Below are positions 57,616 through 64,000 of a stretch of DNA of 64,000 nt, in pieces. Positions within the stretch are counted from its first letter, which is position 1. Each line of letters begins with the position of its first letter. The translations under genes and the position numbers were made by a program. A model generated the notes under the pieces. The model was given only the letters and a program-made list of their open reading frames with translations. It searched no databases and was not told the DNA's origin. Origin of the DNA: an uncultured Duodenibacillus sp. (lineage in GTDB: Bacteria; Pseudomonadota; Gammaproteobacteria; Burkholderiales; Burkholderiaceae_F); assembly GCA_944390715.1 (NCBI GenBank), contig CALXQS010000005.1, positions 1 to 64,000 of the forward strand, read 5' to 3'.

Positions 57616-58446
57616 TCAAAAGATGTGCGCAAGGCCTCCAAATCCGGCAGCCAAAATCACGAGGCCAAAAATGATGCGATACCATCCAAAGATGCGGAAG
57701 TCGTTCTTGGAGACATAGCGCAGCAGCCAGCGCACCACGACAATGGCCGACAAAAAGCTCACCACAAAGCCGACGGCAATGCCGGGCAGATTGTCCCAAT
57801 TCAAAATATCGCGCGACTTGTACAAGTCGTAGACAGTTGCTCCAAAAATAGTGGGGATCGCCAAAAAGAACGAAAACTCCGTTGCCGCCGTGCGCGACAA
57901 CCCGAGAACAAGCGCCCCGATAATCGTTGCGCCCGAGCGTGAAGTGCCTGGAATGAGGGCAAAGCACTGCATGAAGCCGACCCCCAGTGCGTCCTTCCAG
58001 GTCATGTCGTCCATGGTGGGAACGCGAGGAGGAAGTCCTCGGCGCTCGTGGCTGCGCTCGATCAAAAGAATGATCACGCCGCCCACAACAAGCGCCGTAG
58101 CCACCGTAAAGACGTTGAAGAAATACTGCTTAATGCTCGCCGAGAGCACCACGCCCATCATGGCAGCAGGCAGGAACGCCACCACCGTATTTACAGCCAG
58201 CCGCTGATCTGCTCCAGGCTTGAAAAGATTTCGAAGAATCGAAATGATGCGCATGCGATAGTGCCAGCAGACTGCCACAATGGCGCCGGCTTGAATGGCA
58301 ATATAAAAAGTATCGGCTTCTACACCATCAAAAGAGAGCATGTGACCGGCCAGAATCAAGTGCCCGGTTGAGCTCACCGGCAAAAATTCAGTCAGGCCTT
58401 CAACAATGCCCAAAACAATCGTTTTGAAAAAGTAAAGCAAATCCAT
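57616..58446 (-). CDS. uppP: Undecaprenyl-diphosphatase
   Basis: 276 residues, polytopic inner-membrane protein (BacA/UppP). It recycles undecaprenyl diphosphate for peptidoglycan and confers bacitracin tolerance. The two active-site motifs EGLTEFLPVSSTGH (about 16-29) and PGTSRSGAT (about 165-173) are intact. Confidence 0.96.
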   Translation of the reverse strand: MDLLYFFKTIVLGIVEGLTEFLPVSSTGHLILAGHMLSFDGVEADTFYIAIQAGAIVAVCWHYRMRIISILRNLFKPGADQRLAVNTVVAFLPAAMMGVVLSASIKQYFFNVFTVATALVVGGVIILLIERSHERRGLPPRVPTMDDMTWKDALGVGFMQCFALIPGTSRSGATIIGALVLGLSRTAATEFSFFLAIPTIFGATVYDLYKSRDILNWDNLPGIAVGFVVSFLSAIVVVRWLLRYVSKNDFRIFGWYRIIFGLVILAAGFGGLAHIF

Positions 58447-58500
58447 GTCCAGCGATCGGCAAAAAATAGGTTTTTGTATTTTTTCGTTTCTTTAGAACCA

Positions 58501-59832
58501 CTATGAGTTCTTGGCAGGGTCTTCTTCGGTCTGCTGGCGCTTCGGCAGCGGAGTTGCAAGCACTTTGTCTATGCGGCGGCCATCCATGTCCGCCACTTCA
58601 AGAGACCAGTCCTCCCAGACCACTTTGTCGCCTGTGCGGGGCAGCCTCTGCAGCAGCAGCATCATCATGCCCGAGAGCGTGTTGTAGCGGCCCAGCTCCT
58701 CTTCGGGCACTTCCTTCATGCCGAGGCAGTCCTTCAGTTCCGGGATTGGAATAATGCCGTCGAGATACCAGGAGCCGTCGCCGCGGCTGATGGCCCACGC
58801 CTCTTCATTGGCTTCAGGCTTGAACTCGCCTGCGATGGCCTCCAGCAAATCTCTTGGCGTGACAAGTCCCACCACCTCGCCGTACTCATCGACCACAAGC
58901 GCCAGGGGCGTGGTCGTCTTTTTGAACTGCTCAAGAAGCTCCATGCCGCTTAGCGATTCCGGTACATAGATGACGGGAGCCAGATTGCGCATGAAGTTGG
59001 GCTTGCCGTTTTCAACAAACTGCTGCAAAAGAGAACGCGTCGTGCAGATGCCCTTGATGTCCGAAAGCGATCCGCTTGCAACCACCAGCCTGGAGCGGTT
59101 CGAGGTGAGCACTTTTTTGAAATTCTCTTCGCGCGTATCCTGAAGGTCAATCCACTCTATGTCGCTTCTAGGCGTCATCAAAGAGCCCACCTGACGATCG
59201 TCGAGTCGAAAGACGTTGCGAACCATATCGCGCTCGCTTTCTTCAATCACGCCCGTCTCGCTGCCTTCCTGAATCATGGCGTGAATTTCCTCTTCAGTCA
59301 CGCCCGAACCTTTGTCCTTGTCAAGCCCCAAAACCTTGAGAATCACCTCCGTCGAACTCGAAAGCAGCTTGACGAAGGGACTCATGACCAGACTCAGCGC
59401 GCTCAACGGACGCGAAACAAGACAGGCCAGCATCTCAGGATTTCCTTGTCCGAGACGCTTGGGCACCAGTTCTCCGAGCACAATGGAAAAATAGGTCACA
59501 AACACCACCACAAGCACGACGCCGAGCACGCGTGCGGTCTCCGCGGGAACTCCCCAGCCCGTCAAAGCTTCAGCGACGGGGCCGGCCAGAGAAGCTTCGC
59601 CGACCATGCCCGAAAGAATGCCGATGGATGTAATGCCGACCTGAATCGTCGACAGCGCCCAATTGGGATTGTCCTGAAGCTTGATGGCCTTGCCTGCACC
59701 CTTGTTTCCGTCTTCGCTCAGAACCTGCAGGCGCGCCCGGCGGCTTGTCACAAGTGCAATTTCGCTCATGGAAAAAACACCGTTGAGGCAGATCAAACAA
59801 AAAAGTAAGAAAACATCAAGCCAGCTGCTCAT
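58501..59832 (-). CDS. CNNM/CorC-HlyC family membrane protein with CBS pair
   Basis: 443 residues. The CNNM (DUF21) domain with about four membrane segments is at 1-190 and contains MSEIALVTSRRARL and FSIVLGELVPKRLG. A CBS pair follows at about 200-330 (MTPRSDIEWIDL, LVVDEYGEVVGLVTPRDLLEAI), and a CorC_HlyC domain is at about 345-430. Relatives are linked to Mg2+ or Co2+ export. The haemolysin name is historical. The ATG at 59832 is chosen over an in-frame TTG at 59853. No strong Shine-Dalgarno sequence is present. Confidence 0.92.
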   Translation of the reverse strand: MSSWLDVFLLFCLICLNGVFSMSEIALVTSRRARLQVLSEDGNKGAGKAIKLQDNPNWALSTIQVGITSIGILSGMVGEASLAGPVAEALTGWGVPAETARVLGVVLVVVFVTYFSIVLGELVPKRLGQGNPEMLACLVSRPLSALSLVMSPFVKLLSSSTEVILKVLGLDKDKGSGVTEEEIHAMIQEGSETGVIEESERDMVRNVFRLDDRQVGSLMTPRSDIEWIDLQDTREENFKKVLTSNRSRLVVASGSLSDIKGICTTRSLLQQFVENGKPNFMRNLAPVIYVPESLSGMELLEQFKKTTTPLALVVDEYGEVVGLVTPRDLLEAIAGEFKPEANEEAWAISRGDGSWYLDGIIPIPELKDCLGMKEVPEEELGRYNTLSGMMMLLLQRLPRTGDKVVWEDWSLEVADMDGRRIDKVLATPLPKRQQTEEDPAKNS

Positions 59833-59974
59833 GTCAGAATCGTTCAATCCCAAATGAAAAATACAAAGCGTCAGCCTCGACTGAGGTATGCGCAGATACG
59901 CCTAGCGGGCCGACCCGAACCAATTCGTTTCGACCCGCATAAAGCGCTGTGAATGTCTAGAAATGCCAAAACTC

Positions 59975-60307
59975 TTAGAAGGGAAGCTTCATCCCCGGCG
60001 GCAGCGGCATGCCGGCCGTGGCTTCGCGCATCTTAGCCTGAGCGGCCGCCTCGGCCTTGTGCGAAGCGTCGTTGAGCGCCGCAGCAACAAGGTCCTCAAG
60101 CATTTCCTTGTCATCGGGCTCGCCGGACAAAAGACTGGCGTCAATTTCAACCTTGCGCGCTTCATGCTTGCAGGTCATCGTGATCTTCACGAGTCCGGCG
60201 CCGGACTCGCCCACAACTTCCAGGTTGCCGAGTTCGGCTTGAATGCGCTCGACATTTTTCTGCATTTTTTGAGCCTGAGCGAGCAGGCCCTGAAGATTTC
60301 CTCTCAT
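59975..60307 (-). CDS. ybaB: YbaB/EbfC nucleoid-associated protein
   Basis: 110 residues. Small dimeric DNA-binding protein. [23 protein letters not shown] at the start and [17 protein letters not shown] in the middle are the family pattern, and the C-terminus is Pro/Gly/Met rich ([12 protein letters not shown]). It starts 3 bases after the dnaX domain V stop, the conserved dnaX-ybaB arrangement. recR is not in the following position here. Confidence 0.95.
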   Translation of the reverse strand: MRGNLQGLLAQAQKMQKNVERIQAELGNLEVVGESGAGLVKITMTCKHEARKVEIDASLLSGEPDDKEMLEDLVAAALNDASHKAEAAAQAKMREATAGMPLPPGMKLPF

Positions 60308-60310
60308 GAA

Positions 60311-60779
60311 TTATTGGTCCTTTTTAGTTTGAATAGGTTCGATCGACGTCTCATCAATCGTGCCATTGAAAACTTCCAAGCATTTTTGCACAAACGGATC
60401 GCTCTTGAAGGCCTCGATCATCGCCTTTCTTGCGGCTCTGCGTTCGGCCTCTTCAATCAAGCTCAACGTGAGTGCATCGCGGGCCCTTTCATCAGCAGTA
60501 AAGCGCACCGCCACAGGATGTCCCGCCCCCTTGCTTACGGCCTCTTCAATCATCTGCACGACTTCATGCTTGACTAAAGAAAGCGCCGAGGGACGCAGCA
60601 GCACATGATCAGCGTCAAGTTCAACAACTTCGCTTGAAGCTGCGATCTCGCGGATCAATCCCTGCATGCCGCTGGCGCGCACCAAATTTCGCCAGTCAGA
60701 CAGCAAAGGCGTCATCTGCACATCAATCAAGGGCAGAATTTCCGGACCTCTGCTGGCGCGCACCGCTCTGACCGGCGCT
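60311..60779 (-). CDS. dnaX: dnaX tau domain V, in the +1 frame
   Basis: This frame encodes the C-terminal part of the tau subunit, the domain that binds the polymerase alpha subunit. LPLIDVQMTPLLSDWRN starts it and the family end-motif is FKSDPFVQKCLEVFNGTI. It lies one base out of frame (+1) with the main dnaX frame. Reaching it needs a +1 shift near the C4 run at 60787-60790 (G4 in the message), or restart of translation, or it reflects a mutation or sequence error. There is no good ribosome-binding site for an independent start. ybaB follows 3 bases later. Confidence 0.8.
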
Positions 60780-62159
60780 TCACTCTCCCCGCTGCAAATC
60801 TCCTGCGTCGTCCCACGGCGCAACCTCTTGCAGCGCATCCAGATCCGGCTCGATGAGCTCTGCCGGAGGCTCTGCAACGGGCGGCAGAGGATCGGCGGCT
60901 GCAGCCTGCTGCGGTCGCCGCGGCGCCGGTCTTGCCGGCTGCGCAAGATGGCTCTGCGCTGGGAGAACTGAAGATAGGCCGCTCGAAGCCTCCTGCTTGG
61001 CAGCGGCGTCCTTTTTGCGCGGCTCTTCGTGCACAGGCACGCGAGCGCCCGCGAGGCTGCCGGCCGGCTTAAAAGCAAGCATGCGCAAAATGGCCATCGT
61101 AAAGCCAGCATACTCGTCGGGAGCCGCAGCCATGTCGTTTCTTGCCTGCAGCAGAATCTGGTAATCGAGCTGCACCTCTTCGGGCGACATCAAGCCGGCC
61201 AGTTTCTCGATGCCGGCAGCTTCCGGATCATTTTCGTCGTTTCTTTGCCCCACGCGCTGCGCAATCGCCACGCGATGCAGCAAAGCCGCCCAGTCGCGCA
61301 AAGCCTGCGCGTAGGAAAAGCTCTGCAGTCCCATTGCATCAGCGATGTCAAGCGCGGCCTGCGCGTCGCCCTGCAGCACCTTGCACGTCAGATCGACGAG
61401 CACGTCAGCTCCAATGACGCCCAGCATGCTGCGCACGCTCTCGAGCGTCACCTTGCCGCCGGCAAAGGCAATGGCCTGATCAAGCAGGCTCAGACCATCG
61501 CGCATTGAGCCTCGAGCCCCTTTAGCCAGCATCAAAAGCGCAGCAGGCTCAGCCTCGAGGCCTTCGGCCTGCATGATGGAGGCCATATGGCTTGCCACAG
61601 CCGCAGGCGTCATATTGCGCAAGTTGAACTGCAGACAGCGCGAGAGCACCGTCACGGGCACCTTCTGCGGATCGGTTGTAGCCAGAATGAATTTGACGTA
61701 CTCGGGCGGCTCTTCAAGCGTTTTGAGCATCGCATTGAAGGCATGCGTGGTGAGCATGTGCACTTCGTCGATCATGTAGACCTTGTAGCGGGCATTTGAA
61801 GGGGCGTACATCGCCCTCTCAAGCAGCGTCGTCATTTCTTCTACTGATCGGTTTGATGCCGCGTCGATTTCAATGTAGTCGACAAAGCGGCCCTCGTCGA
61901 TGGCGCGGCAGGCCTCGCACTTGCCGCAGGGATGCGACGTCACGCCCCCTTTGCCGTCTTCTCCCGTGCAGTTCAGGCACTTGGCCAAAATACGCGAAAG
62001 CGTTGTCTTGCCGACGCCGCGCGTGCCGGTAAAAAGATAGGCGTGGTGCAGGCGATTTTCATCAAGAGCGTGGCGCAAAGCGGCCACAACGTGCTCCTGA
62101 CCCACCATGCTCTCAAAATCATGCGGACGCCACTTGCGGGCAAGGACTTGATAGCTCAT
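60780..62159 (-). CDS. dnaX: DNA polymerase III gamma/tau subunit, frame-split
   Basis: 459-residue clamp-loader ATPase. Walker A GTRGVGKTT (45-53), zinc-module cysteines C64, C78, C81 and C84, Walker B DEVHML (about 131) and sensor LSRC (about 173) are intact. Domain III is followed by a Pro/Ala-rich domain IV ending in VAPWDDAGD. The frame then reads QRGE and a UGA at 60780-60782. The product therefore resembles gamma. The tau-specific domain V continues in the +1 frame (60311-60779). The start at 62159 has only a weak Shine-Dalgarno sequence. Confidence 0.93.
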   Translation of the reverse strand: MSYQVLARKWRPHDFESMVGQEHVVAALRHALDENRLHHAYLFTGTRGVGKTTLSRILAKCLNCTGEDGKGGVTSHPCGKCEACRAIDEGRFVDYIEIDAASNRSVEEMTTLLERAMYAPSNARYKVYMIDEVHMLTTHAFNAMLKTLEEPPEYVKFILATTDPQKVPVTVLSRCLQFNLRNMTPAAVASHMASIMQAEGLEAEPAALLMLAKGARGSMRDGLSLLDQAIAFAGGKVTLESVRSMLGVIGADVLVDLTCKVLQGDAQAALDIADAMGLQSFSYAQALRDWAALLHRVAIAQRVGQRNDENDPEAAGIEKLAGLMSPEEVQLDYQILLQARNDMAAAPDEYAGFTMAILRMLAFKPAGSLAGARVPVHEEPRKKDAAAKQEASSGLSSVLPAQSHLAQPARPAPRRPQQAAAADPLPPVAEPPAELIEPDLDALQEVAPWDDAGDLQRGE

Positions 62160-62380
62160 AGCAAAAGGTCAAAACGCTCAAAAAATTCTTCGTCTGGAGC
62201 GGGCGCTAGCCGTCAAGCTCCGCGAACACATCAAATCAACAAAGGAAGGCAAGACGCGTTTTTAATTTCGCGCAAGGTGGGATTTTAGCGGTTGACGAGG
62301 TGCAATCCAAGATTCAGTCCGAGAGCGGAAAAACACCCAGTTCGAAAAGACTGCGCTCGAGTGCAAAGACGAAAATGGCG

Positions 62381-62476
62381 AGCCTTATCCTCGGCACTGA
62401 AAGTATTCCGCCGTGGCTGCTTCGTTCCCGACCTGACCAGGTTAGCAGAGCTTTCATGCGAGGGGACCCGCCGAGG
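62381..62476 (-). ncRNA. ffs: 4.5S signal-recognition-particle RNA
   Basis: About 96 bases. The conserved Ffh-binding core reads GGTCAGGTCGGGAACGAAGC, with the GGAA tetraloop closed by CG/CG pairs and the two internal loops. The ends pair as CCTCGGC with GCCGAGG. A strong promoter lies directly upstream. It lies upstream of dnaX on the same strand. The exact 3' end is uncertain. Confidence 0.93.
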
Positions 62477-62480
62477 GCGC

Positions 62481-62509
62481 ATTGTATTGGAAACGAGCCT
62501 GCATGACAA
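62481..62509 (-). promoter_or_regulatory. Sigma-70 promoter of the 4.5S RNA gene
   Basis: TTGTCA (62504-62509) and TACAAT (62481-62486), each 5 of 6, separated by exactly 17 bases. Transcription should start near 62475. Confidence 0.88.
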
Positions 62510-62675
62510 ACGCATGACCGTTTTTTTTTAAAAAAAATTCAAAAAACCGACCCCGCTGCCTGATCTGAACCACAATTCTTTGTTCAAAAATTGCGAGCCA
62601 CATCAATGCCGAGGCCGGCCTTCTTTTTGACTGCTCTCGCCGCGCCCCAAAGAGCGCGGGCTGCAGCATCAAAAA

Positions 62676-63437
62676 CTACTTGGCGGCAGCGCCGAACCAC
62701 TTGGCGTAAATCTTGTCGTACGTGCCGTCTTCACGCATGCCGCGCAGTTCCTTATTGATCTTTTCAGCCACGGCCGTGTTGCCTTTTTTCACGGCAAATC
62801 CAAAATGCTCGCTGTCGAACTTGACGGCATTTTGCTGTGCAAGCCCCTTGGCGGCACGCGGATTCTTGACGATGAAGTAGCCGATCACCGGACGATCGGT
62901 GATGACCGCGTCGCACCCCTTCATCTTGAGGTCCATGAAGGCTTCAGCGCCCGTATTGAACGACTTGACCTCAGCGCCCTTGATTCCCTTGGCAACGTCT
63001 GCACCCGTCGTGCCGATCTGCACTGCAATCTTCTTTCCCTCAAGATCCTTCACGGACTTGTATTTGTCGAGCTCATCGGCGCGCACCATCAGGCTTTGCC
63101 CTGCCTCATAGTACGGATCGCAGAAATCGACGCGCTTTTTGCGCTCTTCGGTGATCGTAATGCCGCTCACGGCCACGTCGATCGTTCCAGTGAGAAGAGC
63201 CGGAATCAAGCCGTCAAACCCCATGTTGACGATTTCAACTTCGAGGCCGGCGCGCTTGCCGATTTCACGAATGAGATCCATGTCAAAACCGACATACTGA
63301 CGTGTCGACGTTTCCATAAATTCAAACGGCGCAAACGTCGGGTGCGTGCCCACGCGCAGTTCCTCAGCAGCAGAGGCAGCAAAAGAACCAGTAGCGAGCA
63401 CGGCGGCGCAGACGACCGCAAAGAGCTTGTTCTTCAT
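62676..63437 (-). CDS. GlnH-like polar amino-acid binding protein
   Basis: 253 residues. Sec signal peptide about 1-23 (ASAA/EELRVG). The solute-binding family 3 pattern is clear: VGTHPTFAPFEFMETSTRQY, VGFDMDLIREIGKRAGLEVE and AVSGITITEERKKRVDF. The last is the signature segment near residue 90. It probably binds glutamine or another polar amino acid in the periplasm. No permease or ATPase gene is adjacent in the window. The region upstream, towards folK, is only about 140 bases. Confidence 0.9.
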   Translation of the reverse strand: MKNKLFAVVCAAVLATGSFAASAAEELRVGTHPTFAPFEFMETSTRQYVGFDMDLIREIGKRAGLEVEIVNMGFDGLIPALLTGTIDVAVSGITITEERKKRVDFCDPYYEAGQSLMVRADELDKYKSVKDLEGKKIAVQIGTTGADVAKGIKGAEVKSFNTGAEAFMDLKMKGCDAVITDRPVIGYFIVKNPRAAKGLAQQNAVKFDSEHFGFAVKKGNTAVAEKINKELRGMREDGTYDKIYAKWFGAAAK

Positions 63438-63580
63438 TTTTATCTCCGTTTTTCCGAATGTTTAGATTTGAGCCCGTGAGCGTCGCGCGTTTGCACAGGC
63501 CGCAAAGAAGCATGCCGAGGGATTTTATGCTTCGGCAGAGCGAATTTTCGCATGATTTGAACGAGCGATGATCTCCTAAT

Positions 63581-64000
63581 TCAAGTTGAAATTTTAGAAA
63601 TGCGCTGTCCGAGCGTCCCTTCAAGCCAGTCGGCAGCCCGGCCTTTTCCTGGAATGACGCACTCGGGCAAGATGTCCGTCAGAGGCCTCAGCACAAAAGC
63701 TCTCTCGTGCATGCGAGGATGAGGCACCACAAGTCTGCTGGTGCAGATCGTCTGACTGCCCCACAGCAAAACGTCCAAATCAAGCGTTCGGGGTGCGTTG
63801 CGCACGCCGGCAGGACGCACGCGGCCGTGCAGGTTTTCAAGCCATTGCAGCTCATCGAGAAGCTCTTGCGGGGCAAGCGCCGTTTTCACTGTGCACACCG
63901 CATTGACGTAGTCGGGCCCCGAGGAATCAACAGGCGCAGTTTTGTAGAAAGGACTGACCGCGACAAGCTCCGTTTGCGGCAGCTTGCCAATCTCCTTGAG
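63581..64000 (-). CDS. folK: HPPK pyrophosphokinase, N-terminus outside the window
   Basis: 2-amino-4-hydroxy-6-hydroxymethyldihydropteridine pyrophosphokinase, 139 codons present, reading frame open to the window edge. SPFYKTAPVDSSGPDYVNAV and RVRPAGVRNAPRTLDLDVLLW, including the TLDLDVLL magnesium-binding segment, are the family signatures. HPRMHERAFVLRPLTDI follows. The first 20 or so residues are missing. Confidence 0.93.
   Translation of the reverse strand, partial: LKEIGKLPQTELVAVSPFYKTAPVDSSGPDYVNAVCTVKTALAPQELLDELQWLENLHGRVRPAGVRNAPRTLDLDVLLWGSQTICTSRLVVPHPRMHERAFVLRPLTDILPECVIPGKGRAADWLEGTLGQRISKIST

Noticed and set aside
60311..61111. Independent gene covering the whole +1 frame of the dnaX 3' region
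   Set aside because: Upstream of about 60790 this frame is antisense-like noise inside dnaX. Only the part after that matches tau domain V, and no good start with a Shine-Dalgarno sequence was found.

Overview
This window looks like chromosomal DNA of a gut-type, anaerobic or microaerophilic betaproteobacterium of the order Burkholderiales. Sutterellaceae fits best, but that family assignment is inference. The signs are the compact cluster gyrA-serC-pheA-hisC-tyrA-aroA-cmk-rpsA-ihfB, the argH/hemC-hemD divergent pair, an OmpA protein of the short betaproteobacterial type, a FimV-truA pair, and an FNR regulator beside an oxygen-independent hemN. Base composition is moderately GC-rich by eye. 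Coding density is high. I found no rRNA, insertion sequence, prophage or CRISPR array.

Layout. 0.3-7 kb: exonuclease I (sbcB), hemN with a well placed FNR box, fnr, then a MATE efflux pump behind a long non-coding leader. 7-13 kb: fructose-bisphosphate aldolase, dgkA, and a purine run purC-purE-purK that continues into a Sua5-type tRNA-modification gene and murI. 13-16.4 kb: thioesterase, nitroreductase, DUF72 protein and a Spy-like periplasmic protein. 16.8-23.6 kb: purB, an orphan MetQ-type binding protein, gltX, a divergent LysE/LysR pair, tRNA-Arg(ACG) and a TSUP permease. 23.8-33.4 kb is the most accessory part: an M20 amidohydrolase with two small membrane-protein genes, a CynX-like MFS transporter, a TrpXYZ-like ABC importer, an amidase homologue lacking its catalytic lysine, and an Smr protein. 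33.7-49.5 kb: trxB, truA, fimV, then the large housekeeping cluster ihfB to gyrA. 50-64 kb: ompA, a P-II protein and nadE, ppa, hemD-hemC, argH, uppP, a CNNM/HlyC protein, ybaB-dnaX, the 4.5S RNA gene, an amino-acid binding protein and the 3' part of folK.

How the genes work together. The shikimate/aromatic set (aroA, tyrA, pheA, hisC), serC and the translation and DNA-bending genes (rpsA, ihfB) lie head to tail in a probable long operon. gyrA has its own terminator. Haem synthesis is split between hemC-hemD and an FNR-controlled hemN, which suits oxygen-limited life. Several importers (MetQ, GlnH-like, TrpX-like) and amidohydrolase or amidase genes suggest scavenging of amino acids and peptide-like compounds.

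Most notable observations: (1) dnaX is split, with tau domain V in the +1 frame just after a G4 run and a UGA; (2) GyrA has Gln at both positions equivalent to E. coli Ser83 and Asp87; (3) the amidohydrolase/two-membrane-protein operon has an internal intrinsic terminator and a nearby FNR-like box; (4) an apparently inactive amidase. Coordinates and starts were worked out by hand. Start choices are stated where they differ from the longest open frame.
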